The notes: generated from the sequence alone by a model not told the origin. A stretch of DNA of 64,000 bases from Flavivirga sp. 57AJ16 (GCF_028736925.1 NZ_JAQZAT010000014.1:1-64000); one strand, 5' to 3'. Shown: positions 54,095-63,701, numbered from the stretch's first letter. A program made the numbers and translations.

Positions 54095-56494
54095 ATGAAA
54101 CACTATATGTTGATTATGGCTTGTTGTTTTATCAGCATAGCTCATAGTCATAACTGTAACTCCAAGTTTTATGGAGAAGTTCATGATTTCCATGATGGTT
54201 TACCTATTATAGGTGCTGCCATTTACATTGAAACTCTTGATAAATACACTACTACAGATATTAATGGGAAATTTTCCGTTGAAAATCTCTGTGATGGAAA
54301 AATAATCGTCTCTGTATCTCATTTGGCATGTGAAACAAAACGATTGGAAATTCAAATCAGTGGCGATACGTTTTATATAATTAATTTAGAACATCATATT
54401 GAGGAACTTAACGAAGTTAAAGTTGAAGGAAATAGGATTGCTAAATTAACCAAAACATCACAAGAAACACTTTTAAAAACTGATGTTATTGAACGTTTCA
54501 GTTCTTTTAGCCTTGGTGATGCATTAAAACAAATTAGCGGTGTATCTTCTATAAACACAGGGAATTCTATTGTAAAGCCTGTTATTAACGGGTTACACAG
54601 TAGCAGAATAATAGTAATGACAAATGGTGTTCGTTTACAAGATCAAGAATGGGGCATAGAACATGCTCCAAATATTGATTTAAACACCGCAGGAAGTATC
54701 AACGTCATTAAAGGTGCCGATGCGTTGGCGTACGGCGGGGATGCTATTGGAGGTGTTATTGTTTTGCGACCCTCAAGTGTTAGTTTAAAAGATTCGCTTT
54801 ACGGAAAAACAATTACCAGCGGTCATACCAATGGTAAAGGTTTTAGCTTAAATTCCTCATTAACAAAAACCTATAAAAAAGGTTGGTACATGGGTATTCA
54901 AGCTACTATGAAACGTTTTGGTGATTTTGAAGCATCTAATTATAACCTGACTAATACTGGATTAAACTCAAAAGGGTTTTCAATTAAATCTGGTTATAAA
55001 ACCTTTGAACAAGGTTTTAATTTGTATTACAGTTATTTGAATAATGACATAGCAATATTAAAGTCATCCCATATTGGAAGCATTGAAGATTTGGTGAATG
55101 CAATTAATAGTCAACAGCCATTAGTGATTGAAAATTTTAGTCATAAAATCAATGCACCAAGACAAGATGTTACCCATCAAATCATTAAAGCTGATTTTTA
55201 TAAACGGTTTAAAAAGTTTGGGCGTTTACAAGTACAATATGACTTTCAAAATAATAAACGCAATGAGTATGATATTCGAGTTGGAAATGACCGAGATAAG
55301 CCGGCAATCGACTTGACTTTAAAAACGCACACCTTTAGAACGAGTATCAAAGCTGATTCTAAAAGCAATAGGACTTATAAATTTGGCCTTAATTTAGGGT
55401 ATCAAAACAATTTTGCAAATCCAGATACCGGTGTTAGACGTTTGATTCCCGATTATGATAAATATGATACTGGCATATTTGCTATTTCAAATTTTAGGTT
55501 AAACGATAAAACCAATTTGAATTTTGGCATCCGATATGATTTTAGTCGAATAGATGCTAAAAAATTCTACCAGACAAGTCGTTGGGAAGAACGAGGTTAT
55601 GATGAAGATTTTGGTAATATTGTTATTGATGATTTAGGAACACAATTGCTTACTAATCCCGTGTTTGATTACCATAACGTCTCAACTTCTGTTGGAATCG
55701 CTTATAATATTGATGAAAATAACTCATTACTATTTAACTATGGTTTATCCAATAGAACCCCCAACCCTTCAGAATTGTTTAGTGATGGCTTACATCATTC
55801 TGCCGCTAGAATTGAATTGGGTGATTTACGCTTAAAACAAGAAACATCAAGTAGGGTTTCCGGTACATATTCATATAATAGAAACTCATTATCAATAAAC
55901 CTTGAAGCGTTTTATAACCATATTAACGATTATATTTTTATTGAACCAACAGGAACCGAGTTAACCATTCGTGGCGCATTTCCTGTTTGGAATTATAATC
56001 AAACCAACGCCATGTTATTAGGCTTGGATGTGAATGCTAATTATGAGCTTAACGAACACTGGTTGTTTAATAATAAATCGTCCTTTATAAAAGGAAGGGA
56101 TTTAACAAACAAACAAGCTTTGATCGATATGCCATCGTTTAAAACAGTAAATACTTTAGGTTATTCGAATAAAAAGTGGTTGCAACTTAATACAGAATTA
56201 CAAAGTGAGTTGGTCTTAAGACAAAACGATTTTCCAAACAATAACTTTGAGGTATTTATACCTACAACAGAAGAAATGGTTTTGGTGGATGTTAGTACAC
56301 CACCAAAAAATTATCATTTGTTACATTTTAAAAGTGATATTACTTTAAAAATGTCTCAAAAAACAGACTTAAACATTGGTTTAAATATTACTAACATTTT
56401 AAATACCTCTTACCGAGAATATCTTAACAGACTTAGATATTTTGCCGATGATTTGGGAAGAAATATTATGTTACAATTAAAATTTAATTATTAA
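54095..56494 (+). CDS. TonB-dependent receptor, ZnuD-like, putative metal uptake
   Basis: 799 residues with signal peptide (MKHYMLIMACCFISIAHS), CarboxypepD_reg-like N-terminal domain (about 22-100, with His residues in EVHDFHDGLP and NLEHHIEELNEV), a plug domain (about 115-225: LKQISGVSSINTGNSIVKP, VIKGADALAYGGDAIGGV) and a 22-strand barrel. In the barrel, SDGLHHSAARIELGD is a His-rich part similar to ZnuD-type zinc receptors. The neighbours (His-rich protein, acidic lipoprotein) support metal ions as cargo. Zinc is a guess. Confidence 0.88.
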   Translation: MKHYMLIMACCFISIAHSHNCNSKFYGEVHDFHDGLPIIGAAIYIETLDKYTTTDINGKFSVENLCDGKIIVSVSHLACETKRLEIQISGDTFYIINLEHHIEELNEVKVEGNRIAKLTKTSQETLLKTDVIERFSSFSLGDALKQISGVSSINTGNSIVKPVINGLHSSRIIVMTNGVRLQDQEWGIEHAPNIDLNTAGSINVIKGADALAYGGDAIGGVIVLRPSSVSLKDSLYGKTITSGHTNGKGFSLNSSLTKTYKKGWYMGIQATMKRFGDFEASNYNLTNTGLNSKGFSIKSGYKTFEQGFNLYYSYLNNDIAILKSSHIGSIEDLVNAINSQQPLVIENFSHKINAPRQDVTHQIIKADFYKRFKKFGRLQVQYDFQNNKRNEYDIRVGNDRDKPAIDLTLKTHTFRTSIKADSKSNRTYKFGLNLGYQNNFANPDTGVRRLIPDYDKYDTGIFAISNFRLNDKTNLNFGIRYDFSRIDAKKFYQTSRWEERGYDEDFGNIVIDDLGTQLLTNPVFDYHNVSTSVGIAYNIDENNSLLFNYGLSNRTPNPSELFSDGLHHSAARIELGDLRLKQETSSRVSGTYSYNRNSLSINLEAFYNHINDYIFIEPTGTELTIRGAFPVWNYNQTNAMLLGLDVNANYELNEHWLFNNKSSFIKGRDLTNKQALIDMPSFKTVNTLGYSNKKWLQLNTELQSELVLRQNDFPNNNFEVFIPTTEEMVLVDVSTPPKNYHLLHFKSDITLKMSQKTDLNIGLNITNILNTSYREYLNRLRYFADDLGRNIMLQLKFNY

Positions 56495-56511
56495 TTATTA
56501 AAAAAATCAAA

Positions 56512-57081
56512 ATGAAAATATTAAAAAAAATATCTATTTTACTTATATCAACCTTGGTATTCAATGCATGTTCAAATGATGATGATAATCCAGCTCCTGT
56601 AAATGAGGAAGAAGTTATTACAACTCTAACGGCCACTTTAACACCAAATGGAGGTGGTACAGCAATTACGCTTCAAACAAGAGATCTTGATGGTGATGGA
56701 CCAAACGCTCCAGTAATTACTGTTTCTGGTCCTTTAGCTACAAATACAACATACAATGTTAACTTAGAACTTTTAAATGAAACAGAATCACCTGCAGAAT
56801 CTATAAATGAAGAAATTGAAGAAGAGGATGATGAGCATCAATTTTTCTATCAAATTACCAATAACCTGGCTACATTTAGTTATCTTGACTTTGATGGTGA
56901 TAGCAACCCGCTTGGTTTGGAGTTTACGGTAACAACTACAAATACTACGGGTACAGGAAACCTAACAATCACACTTAGGCACGAACCCAATAAAAATGCC
57001 AGTGGTGTTAGCGATGGAGATATAACTAATGCAGGTGGAGAAACAGATATACAAGCTGTTTTTTCTATTACTGTTGAGTAA
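56512..57081 (+). CDS. Acidic lipoprotein accompanying the TonB receptor
   Basis: 189 residues, lipobox FNAC (about residue 20) then SNDDDN, a likely surface-export signal. The mature domain is a beta-sandwich (ITVSGPLATNTTYNVNLEL ... GNLTITLRHEP) with an acidic insert EEIEEEDDEHQFFY. Related flavobacterial lipoproteins follow TonB receptors, sometimes called type-1 periplasmic-binding-fold proteins. The acidic insert could bind metal. It is the last gene before a very strong terminator. Confidence 0.75.
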   Translation: MKILKKISILLISTLVFNACSNDDDNPAPVNEEEVITTLTATLTPNGGGTAITLQTRDLDGDGPNAPVITVSGPLATNTTYNVNLELLNETESPAESINEEIEEEDDEHQFFYQITNNLATFSYLDFDGDSNPLGLEFTVTTTNTTGTGNLTITLRHEPNKNASGVSDGDITNAGGETDIQAVFSITVE

Positions 57082-57094
57082 AAAATTAAATAAT

Positions 57095-57140
57095 AATAAT
57101 AATAGCCCCGGTTTTAATAAAACCGGGGCTATTATTATTT
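57095..57140. terminator. Strong bidirectional terminator
   Basis: A 21-bp perfect stem (57095-57115 with 57119-57139) with an AAT loop and a GC core GCCCCGG. T-rich arms on both sides let it act on either strand. Confidence 0.92.
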
Positions 57141-57326
57141 TCCTGTGATAACATAGGTGTGCCTGCGCTTTTTGCCTTGAACTTCATTTTTTTATTTCTA
57201 AATATTCTATGCCATTTTATATCGACTTAGCTATAAAATCTGAAATTAAAAAAGGAACGACGTTAATTATAAATTAAGAACATTGCCAAAGATAGATAGC
57301 AGGCCGTTTGACTTTGGAATAGAATA

Positions 57327-57468
57327 ATACCAAATAAACTTCAAAATAACTGGTTAAATCCGTTTAGCTCACTATCTTTATTTTTATAATAGGAGTTCAT
57401 GAATCTTCGATTTCTATTTCCTTTATATTTCAAATTTATTTCCAATCATTTTAAAATTCATTTGGTAT
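57327..57468. mobile_element. MITE-like element with about 28-bp inverted repeats
   Basis: The left end ATACCAAATAAACTTC (from 57327) and the reverse complement of the right end (ATACCAAATGAATTTT, ending 57468) match at roughly three quarters of the first 28-30 positions. The element is 142 bases, has no ORF and ends 10 bases before the stop of the next gene. Confidence 0.55.
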
Positions 57469-57478
57469 AACATACGGG

Positions 57479-57757
57479 TTAAACCTCTTTAACGGCTTCT
57501 TCTTTCTTAAAAACATAGGAGTACAACCACATAAGCGTAAATGTTGGTATCACATCCAGCCCAGGCAAAGCTTCCTCTACAAAAGCAACCACTCCCGCTA
57601 TTTTGCCAGGCTTTCCTTTATATAATTTAGTCATTATATAGCCAGATAGAGGTGCCCAAATGATATCCGAAAACTCACCGATCCCCGGAATTATAAAAGA
57701 GACATACCCTATAGCATCCAAAACAATGCTTAATATTAATTTTTTGTGTTTGTTCAT
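57479..57757 (-). CDS. Small membrane protein of unknown function
   Basis: 92 residues with two hydrophobic stretches: LILSIVLDAIGYVSFIIPGIG with a Pro/Gly kink at about 7-27, and TFTLMWLYSYVFKK near the C-terminus. The middle has FSDIIWAPLSGYIMTKLYKG. No named family is known to me, though similar small membrane proteins are common in Flavobacteriaceae. It follows folE on the same strand with a 45-base gap. Confidence 0.65.
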   Translation of the reverse strand: MNKHKKLILSIVLDAIGYVSFIIPGIGEFSDIIWAPLSGYIMTKLYKGKPGKIAGVVAFVEEALPGLDVIPTFTLMWLYSYVFKKEEAVKEV

Positions 57758-57802
57758 TAAGTCATATTAAAACAAGAAGCATACCAAAACCCACAATAAT
57801 GA

Positions 57803-58396
57803 CTACTTCCCTATCAACTTTAAAAATTCGTTTCTAGTTTCAATTTTTTCAAACTGTCCTCTAAACCCTGAAGTGGTTGTTATAGAGTTTTGTTTTTGTA
57901 CCCCACGCATCATCATGCACATATGGGACGCCTCTATAACCACCGCCACACCCTGTGGTTTTAAAGTACCATTAATACAATCTAAAATCTGCTCTGTTAG
58001 GCGCTCTTGTACCTGCAAGCGTCTTGCAAATACATCAACAACCCTGGGTAACTTACTTAATCCAACAATATATCCGTTAGGGATATAGGCTATATGTACT
58101 TTTCCAAAAAAAGGTAAAATATGATGTTCACAAAGGGAATACAACTCAATATCCTTTACAATAACCATTTCATTATAAGACTCCTTGAACATAGCTCCCT
58201 TAAGTATCTCGACAGGGTCTTGATGATAACCTTGTGTTAAAAACTGCATGGCTTTTGCTGCGCGCTCCGGGGTCTTTACAAGACCATCACGTTTAGTATC
58301 TTCTCCTAAATCTTTAATAATATCTTCATATCTATTCTTCACATCATCTGTGACTTGCATGTTGTACTCTTCAAACTTCTTATATGGCATATCCAT
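57803..58396 (-). CDS. folE: GTP cyclohydrolase I
   Basis: Converts GTP to 7,8-dihydroneopterin triphosphate, the first step of tetrahydrofolate and related pterin synthesis. 197 residues. The zinc ligands are Cys89 and a His in [12 protein letters not shown] and Cys160 in SHMCMMMRG, and the conserved [14 protein letters not shown] segments are present. Length is normal. The start ([12 protein letters not shown]) is a reasonable ATG; a later Met13 is also possible. Confidence 0.97.
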   Translation of the reverse strand: MDMPYKKFEEYNMQVTDDVKNRYEDIIKDLGEDTKRDGLVKTPERAAKAMQFLTQGYHQDPVEILKGAMFKESYNEMVIVKDIELYSLCEHHILPFFGKVHIAYIPNGYIVGLSKLPRVVDVFARRLQVQERLTEQILDCINGTLKPQGVAVVIEASHMCMMMRGVQKQNSITTTSGFRGQFEKIETRNEFLKLIGK

Positions 58397-58805
58397 TCTA
58401 TATAATTCTTAATTTTTAAAGTTAATCAAATTTTAGCTTCTAACTAGTAAAACTAAAAATTATCAAAAGTCATTTTGCTAAAGAAAAGTATGTTTTATAA
58501 TTTATTATCCTAAACACATATGCCTGTTTTTAAATGGCACAAAACAAGCGCCATTTAAATATTTCAAAGAACAGATCGTTACACTTTATCGAAATTATTT
58601 ATTTAATGAGGAAAAAACCTTGCTTAAAGGGTCTTAACATACTCATTGGGTCGACGTATAAACATATTTTTCGCTTCGTCTTACTTACTTTATAAACAAT
58701 AATTACCCGAAATTACCCGAAAAATACTTTAAAAAGTAAAAGTAATAGCTAAATCGTTGCTAATAAATCTTTAAAGTAGTATTTTCAGCGTTCCAATTAT
58801 TAAAA
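58397..58805. other. Divergent region between folE and the ABC ATPase
   Basis: About 410 bases. It contains a TTTAAATGGC / GCCATTTAAA hairpin (58529-58538 with 58550-58559) and a tandem AATTACCCGA pair at 58701-58720. No gene is seen. Confidence 0.5.
58701..58720 (+). promoter_or_regulatory. Tandem AATTACCCGA pair upstream of the ABC ATPase
   Basis: Two exact 10-base copies in direct repeat, one helical turn apart, about 85 bases before the ATPase start. They could be a regulator site or a chance tandem duplication. Confidence 0.35.
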
Positions 58806-59468
58806 ATGATTCAAGCAAAAAATATTCATAAATATTATAATGATTTACACGTATTAAAAGGTGTGGATATTAATATAAAAAAAAGTGAAGTTGTTTCTAT
58901 TGTTGGTGCATCTGGAGCTGGCAAAACAACTTTATTGCAAATTTTGGGAACTTTAGACTCTGCTTCTTCAAATGGTAAGTCTGAATTAAGCATAAATAAT
59001 ACCAACATTAGTGATCTTACCGACAAAAAGTTGGCTAAGTTTAGAAACGAACACATCGGCTTTATATTTCAGTTTCATCAATTACTTCCAGAATTTACAG
59101 CTGTAGAAAACGTATGCTTACCTGCTTTTATAAAAGGTACTAAAAAAGCAGATGCTGAAAAACGGGCCATGGAACTTTTGGATTTTTTAGGCTTATCACA
59201 TCGATACGACCATAAACCAAATGAATTATCTGGTGGAGAACAACAACGTGTTGCGGTTGCGAGAGCATTAATTAATAATCCTGACTTAATTTTTGCTGAT
59301 GAACCCTCTGGTAATTTAGATAGCGAATCGGCCGAAATGCTACATAGTCTATTTTTTAAATTACGTGATGAATTCGGACAAACCTTTGTGATTGTTACCC
59401 ATAACAAGGAACTGGCCAACCTAGCTGATAGAAAATTAACTATGGTAGATGGAAAGATTGTTGATTAA
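58806..59468 (+). CDS. LolD/MacB-type ABC transporter ATP-binding protein
   Basis: 220 residues, close in length and sequence to LolD, the ATPase of the lipoprotein-release ABC complex, or to FtsE/MacB-type ATPases. Walker A GASGAGKT (34-41), the Q-loop at about 90, signature LSGGEQQ (141-147), Walker B LIFADE (161-166) and the H-switch in VIVTHN. No LolC/E-type permease gene is next to it, so its partner must be elsewhere. The next gene (TIGR02757) starts about 195 bases later. Confidence 0.93.
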   Translation: MIQAKNIHKYYNDLHVLKGVDINIKKSEVVSIVGASGAGKTTLLQILGTLDSASSNGKSELSINNTNISDLTDKKLAKFRNEHIGFIFQFHQLLPEFTAVENVCLPAFIKGTKKADAEKRAMELLDFLGLSHRYDHKPNELSGGEQQRVAVARALINNPDLIFADEPSGNLDSESAEMLHSLFFKLRDEFGQTFVIVTHNKELANLADRKLTMVDGKIVD

Positions 59469-59489
59469 TAGCAACATGTTATTTTTTTC

Positions 59490-59625
59490 ATTCCCGCGAC
59501 ATGTGCTGAACTTGTTTCAGTAAGGCGAGAATCTTTTAATACTTCATTTTATATTTTTGAGCAAACAACTGCAAACCAGTACTGTAAACTGCAACTGACT
59601 ACTGCTAACTGTCTACTGCCAACTA
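59490..59625. repeat. Composite dispersed repeat, inverted copy of 50751-50880
   Basis: 59490-59537 is the reverse complement of 50833-50880 (44 of 48), followed by an ACTGCAAACCAGTACTGTAA-type block up to about 59625 that pairs with the CAGTAGACAGT block. The two composites lie inverted about 8.7 kb apart. Confidence 0.6.
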
Positions 59626-59663
59626 TGTTTCAAGAATCCTTACTTTTACATTAAAAATTAAAC

Positions 59664-60428
59664 TTGAATAAAACCGATCTCAAAGATTTTCTTGATGCAA
59701 AGGTGATCCAATATAACAACCCCAGGTTTATTGAAAGTGATCCCATTCAAATACCACATCAATTCAGCAAAAAAGAAGACATTGAAATTTCTGCCTTTTT
59801 AACGGCTACTATTGCTTGGGGAAATAGAAAAAGTATTATTAATAATGCCAAACGCTTAATGGAGCTGTTAGACCATTCGCCATTTGACTTTGTTTTAAAT
59901 CATTCGGAAAACGATTTAGAAAAATTAATGTCTTTTGTTCATAGAACTTTTAACGGTCATGATGGCATACAATTTATAAAATCACTTAAGCATATTTATA
60001 AAAATCATGGTGGGTTAGAGAGCATTTTTTCAAAGCATAGTAAAACCCAATCTTTGCAAATAGCTATCTCAAAATTTAAATCAGCATTTTTTGAAATCGA
60101 GCATTTGCAAAGAACACAAAAACACATAAGTGATCCTTTAAAGAACTCTGCAGCAAAACGTATTAATATGTTTTTACGTTGGATGGTTCGAAACGATAAT
60201 GCAGGCGTTGATTTTGGTATTTGGAAAAGTTTCTCCCCTTCCAAATTATCTTGCCCTTTAGATGTACATTCCGGTAATGTTGCTAGAAAATTAGGATTAT
60301 TACAACGCAAACAAAATGATGCCAAAGCTTTATTGCAATTAGATACTTCTTTAAGGGAATTAGACACCAATGATCCCGTTAAATATGATTTTGCTTTATT
60401 TGGATTAGGTGTTTTTGAAGGGTTTTAA
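59664..60428 (+). CDS. TIGR02757 family protein
   Basis: 254 residues of a bacterial family without assigned function. A TTG start at 59664 is chosen because no in-frame ATG occurs until about residue 66, and the N-terminal part (LKDFLDAKVIQYNNPRFIESDPI) is already family-like. Typical segments are ISAFLTATIAWGNRKSIINNA, FVHRTFNGHDGIQF and MFLRWMVRNDNAGVDFGIW, followed by the C-terminal PLDVHSGNVARKLGL. The fold is predicted helical. It may be related to HhH-type base-excision enzymes, but no catalytic residues are assured. Confidence 0.88.
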   Translation: MNKTDLKDFLDAKVIQYNNPRFIESDPIQIPHQFSKKEDIEISAFLTATIAWGNRKSIINNAKRLMELLDHSPFDFVLNHSENDLEKLMSFVHRTFNGHDGIQFIKSLKHIYKNHGGLESIFSKHSKTQSLQIAISKFKSAFFEIEHLQRTQKHISDPLKNSAAKRINMFLRWMVRNDNAGVDFGIWKSFSPSKLSCPLDVHSGNVARKLGLLQRKQNDAKALLQLDTSLRELDTNDPVKYDFALFGLGVFEGF

Positions 60429-60513
60429 CATGTCTAAACTACTGGTGTCCCACAAATATAGGATCTAAAAAGATTTTCACGAAAAGGACAGCCCTTGGGT
60501 TATTCATAAAAAA

Positions 60514-60646
60514 AGAGGGTGTCCAAAAAGTAAGTTCGATGTCATATTGAGCTTGTCGAAATATTTTTAACTTACTGATAATCAACATCGGTTTCGACAG
60601 GCTCAACCTGACAAATCAAATTATAAAGACTTTTTAGACACCCTCT
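60514..60646. mobile_element. MITE-like palindromic element between convergent genes
   Basis: The ends AGAGGGTGTCCAAAAAGT (60514-60531) and ACTTTTTAGACACCCTCT (60629-60646) are inverted repeats at 17 of 18 positions. Inside, a second inverted pair (GTCATATTGAGCTTGTCGAAA and TTTCGACAGGCTCAACCTGAC, about 18 of 21) follows. It resembles an IS-derived non-autonomous element, and since it lies between converging TIGR02757 and M61 genes it may also act as terminator. Confidence 0.65.
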
Positions 60647-60673
60647 AATCATGAAAACGTTATTTAAAAACGG

Positions 60674-62566
60674 TTACCCTTTTAACCAAGCTTTTCGTAA
60701 TGCCTTTTGAGCATCTGTAGCATCTGCTTTTTCTATAATGGCCATACCAGTCGTATATCCTTGCGTCGTTGTTGTTTTAATAACAACTTCTTCTCCATTT
60801 CTATCTAACTTTACTTCAATGTCCTTTCCTGGTTTCCACATAAAAACCTGTTGCAGCACTTGATTCGCATTTTGTAGGGTTAAAACCTCACCATCTACAG
60901 ATTTAATAACATCGTTTACCTGTACACCTTGCGCTTTCCAAAAACTATTTTTTAATGCCTGTTCTGTAAAAAATATAGTCCCTTTCTGCGGATCTCCACT
61001 CACTATAGGCGCACCATCCATTAATATATAATTAACCTCTATCTGCCCCTCTCCTATTTCCAAGCCAACTTTTTGTAAAAACTCGTTATAATCTATTGGT
61101 ATATCTCCAATAACGTGCGTATCAAAAAACGTTCGTAATGAAGGATATGTCATAGCAACGATCTCATCTATAAGCTTATCATCCTCAAATGGTTTATTTT
61201 TTCCATATTTATTGGATAATGCTTTCATTAAAGATAAAATACCTCTATCACCATCACTCTCTTCACGCATTAAAATATCAATGCACATACCTATTAATGC
61301 TCCTTTTTGATATACGTTTAAATATTGATCCTTATAAGGGTCCTTTAAAATATTCTCGCTCATTATAGTAAAACTCATAGCATCATCCAATCGCTTTGAT
61401 TGTTGAATTTTATCCATAATTTTATTATAAAACTCAGCATTATCTACAAGGTCTTGATTTACTTGGAATAAAGTTGCGAAATACTCGGTAACCCCTTCAT
61501 ACATCCACAAATGTTTTGAGAACGTCGGATTGTTATAATCGAAATAATGCACATCTTCAGAATGTACGCTTAAAGGAGTCACTATATGAAAAAACTCATG
61601 GGACACCACATCTATCATACTTTCTTCCAATGCTTCCTTTGGCATGGATTCAGGCATCACTACGACTGTTGATGTATGATGCTCTAATGCTCCAAAACCT
61701 TTTGGGGAATCCTCTTTACCTTCAGATAAATACAAATAAATGTCATAACGTGGTGTCGCATTTACATCCCCTAAATATGCTTTTTGCGCTTGCATCATTT
61801 TAAAGATGGTCTCCTTTAAAGATTTAGCAGAATGCACTTTGTTAGGAGAATAAACACTCAATACAATTTTTATATCGCCCACTTGAAATTCCTCAACGTC
61901 CAAATTACCGTACATCATAGGATTATCTGTAATATCAAAATATCTGGAAGCAAAATAACTGGTCGTTATACTTTTTCCATCTTCACTGGTTTTAGTGCCT
62001 ACAGTTTGCAATGCTGAAGTACGCTTAAAATCTGCCGAAGCCGTAACATCCAATTTATATTGATTATTTTTTAAGGAATCGAAATAGCCTATAAAACCAT
62101 GTAGGTTTAACACATAATTATCGGGCTCTATATTAGTCCCAGAAGGTGAAAAAGGGGTATCCTTTCCTATGCCTCCATTAACTTCAGTGTCATAGGTATC
62201 ATTAACCAAATAGGTGATTTTATCCAATTGTTTTGCATTGCTTATAGTCCATGTATTGGTATCTACCTTATTTATTGGCATCTCGTTCCCCTTGTAATCA
62301 ATAGCTTTAAAGTCATCAATATACTTACCAAAATCACTTACCGAATAGGTACCTTGCACTACTTTTGGCAAGCGATAAGTAACTGTTTCCACTGTAAAAC
62401 GCCCAGGATTAATAGTTACGGGGGCTTTATCGTTATCGATACCTACTAAGTTTATCGATGTTGCTATAGGCAAACTTGTTGCTAAATCACTTTTTGTGCT
62501 TTTTGTAGCACTACAACTTGCTAGTAAAATGCCCGCAAATAATGCAGCAAATGTTTTAGTATTCAT
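60674..62566 (-). CDS. M61 family metallopeptidase with PDZ domain, lipoprotein
   Basis: 630 residues, lipobox LASC (Cys18). The N-terminal beta domain (about 40-240) is followed by the catalytic domain with HEFFHIVTPLSVHSEDV (HExxH, His323 and His327) and the downstream Glu in MYEGVTEYFA (354-363). A C-terminal PDZ domain (about 505-600; KAQGVQVNDVIKSVDGEVL) follows. This matches the glycyl aminopeptidase/M61 family. It probably acts in the periplasm or on the surface on peptides. Confidence 0.93.
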   Translation of the reverse strand: MNTKTFAALFAGILLASCSATKSTKSDLATSLPIATSINLVGIDNDKAPVTINPGRFTVETVTYRLPKVVQGTYSVSDFGKYIDDFKAIDYKGNEMPINKVDTNTWTISNAKQLDKITYLVNDTYDTEVNGGIGKDTPFSPSGTNIEPDNYVLNLHGFIGYFDSLKNNQYKLDVTASADFKRTSALQTVGTKTSEDGKSITTSYFASRYFDITDNPMMYGNLDVEEFQVGDIKIVLSVYSPNKVHSAKSLKETIFKMMQAQKAYLGDVNATPRYDIYLYLSEGKEDSPKGFGALEHHTSTVVVMPESMPKEALEESMIDVVSHEFFHIVTPLSVHSEDVHYFDYNNPTFSKHLWMYEGVTEYFATLFQVNQDLVDNAEFYNKIMDKIQQSKRLDDAMSFTIMSENILKDPYKDQYLNVYQKGALIGMCIDILMREESDGDRGILSLMKALSNKYGKNKPFEDDKLIDEIVAMTYPSLRTFFDTHVIGDIPIDYNEFLQKVGLEIGEGQIEVNYILMDGAPIVSGDPQKGTIFFTEQALKNSFWKAQGVQVNDVIKSVDGEVLTLQNANQVLQQVFMWKPGKDIEVKLDRNGEEVVIKTTTTQGYTTGMAIIEKADATDAQKALRKAWLKG

Positions 62567-62663
62567 TTAATTATCGTTTAGTTTTTAATTGACGCGCAAA
62601 ATACCAATATGTTACGGTCTCTGTTCTTAAGGTTATGTTAAAAAGATAAATTATATTCGTCCC

Positions 62664-63671
62664 ATGCAAAAACCTTTAGTTAGTATACTTATTCCTTTTA
62701 AAAACACCGAAGCCTATATCGAGGCCTGTGTGGCCTCTATATTAAATCAAACCTATGCCCATTGGGAATTGCTTATAGTCGATGACAATTCATCTGATTC
62801 CAGTGCTAACATCGTTAAAAAATTTGCAAAAAAAGATGAGAGAATCACCCTTTTAAAAAATCAAGGAACAGGTATAATTGATGCTTTACGATTGGCTTTT
62901 AATTACAGCAAAGGTGCATTTATTACAAGAATGGATAGTGACGATATTATGCGTGCTAACAAATTAGAAGTATTGGTAAATAATTTATTGACACACGGAA
63001 AACAGCATATAGCCATTGGTTTAGTAAATTATTTCTCTAAAGATGGTATTAAAGAAGGCTATAAAAACTATGAAATTTGGTTGAATAACTTAACCAAAAC
63101 CGGGCAAAATTATTCTGAAATTTATAAAGAATGTGTGATTCCCTCCCCTTGCTGGATGATTCACAGAAACGACTTAATAGCTTGTGATGCTTTTAACCCC
63201 AATAGCTATCCCGAAGATTACGATCTAGCATTTAGGTTTTACAAACACCATTTTAAATGTATTCCTTGTGATGTTATTATCCATGATTGGAGAGATTATA
63301 GTTCACGAACGTCAAGAACACATGAACATTATGCCGAGAATCATTTTATTGACATAAAGTTACACTACTTTTTAGAATTAGACTATAATCCCGATAAATC
63401 GCTTGTTGTTTGGGGCGCTGGAAACAAAGGAAAAACAATTGCCAAAACACTTATTAAAAAAAATATCCCTTTTGAGTGGATCTGTGACAACCCCAAAAAG
63501 ATTGGAAGGGATATTTATGGTAACATATTAAAGCCGTTTAGCTATTTAAAAGAAATAGAAAATCCTCAAAGTATTATTACCGTTGCTAATAAAGAAGCAC
63601 AAATAGAGATTAAAAATTATATGAAAACTCTAAAGATGAAGCCTATTATAGATTATATTTTCTTTTGTTAA
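62664..63671 (+). CDS. GT2 glycosyltransferase with C-terminal Rossmann-like domain
   Basis: 335 residues. The GT-A domain covers about 5-240: SILIPFKNTEAYIEACVASIL, IVDDNSSD (38-45) and TRMDSDDIM (DxD around Asp91-Asp93). The C-terminal 85-90 residues contain VVWGAGNKGKTIAKTLIKKN and WICDNPKKIGRDIYG, a small nucleotide-binding-type fold often fused to glycosyltransferases of surface polysaccharide pathways. The donor and acceptor are unknown. It is alone here, without other glycan genes, so it may be a lone modification enzyme. Confidence 0.92.
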   Translation: MQKPLVSILIPFKNTEAYIEACVASILNQTYAHWELLIVDDNSSDSSANIVKKFAKKDERITLLKNQGTGIIDALRLAFNYSKGAFITRMDSDDIMRANKLEVLVNNLLTHGKQHIAIGLVNYFSKDGIKEGYKNYEIWLNNLTKTGQNYSEIYKECVIPSPCWMIHRNDLIACDAFNPNSYPEDYDLAFRFYKHHFKCIPCDVIIHDWRDYSSRTSRTHEHYAENHFIDIKLHYFLELDYNPDKSLVVWGAGNKGKTIAKTLIKKNIPFEWICDNPKKIGRDIYGNILKPFSYLKEIENPQSIITVANKEAQIEIKNYMKTLKMKPIIDYIFFC

Positions 63672-63701
63672 GACTAATAAAATAAGCCAAAAGACAAAAA
63701 A

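Larger units (their letters stand above)
57082..57478. other. Intergenic region with terminator and MITE-like element
   Basis: About 400 bases holding the 57095 terminator and the 57327 MITE-like element. No ORF is convincing. Confidence 0.6.
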
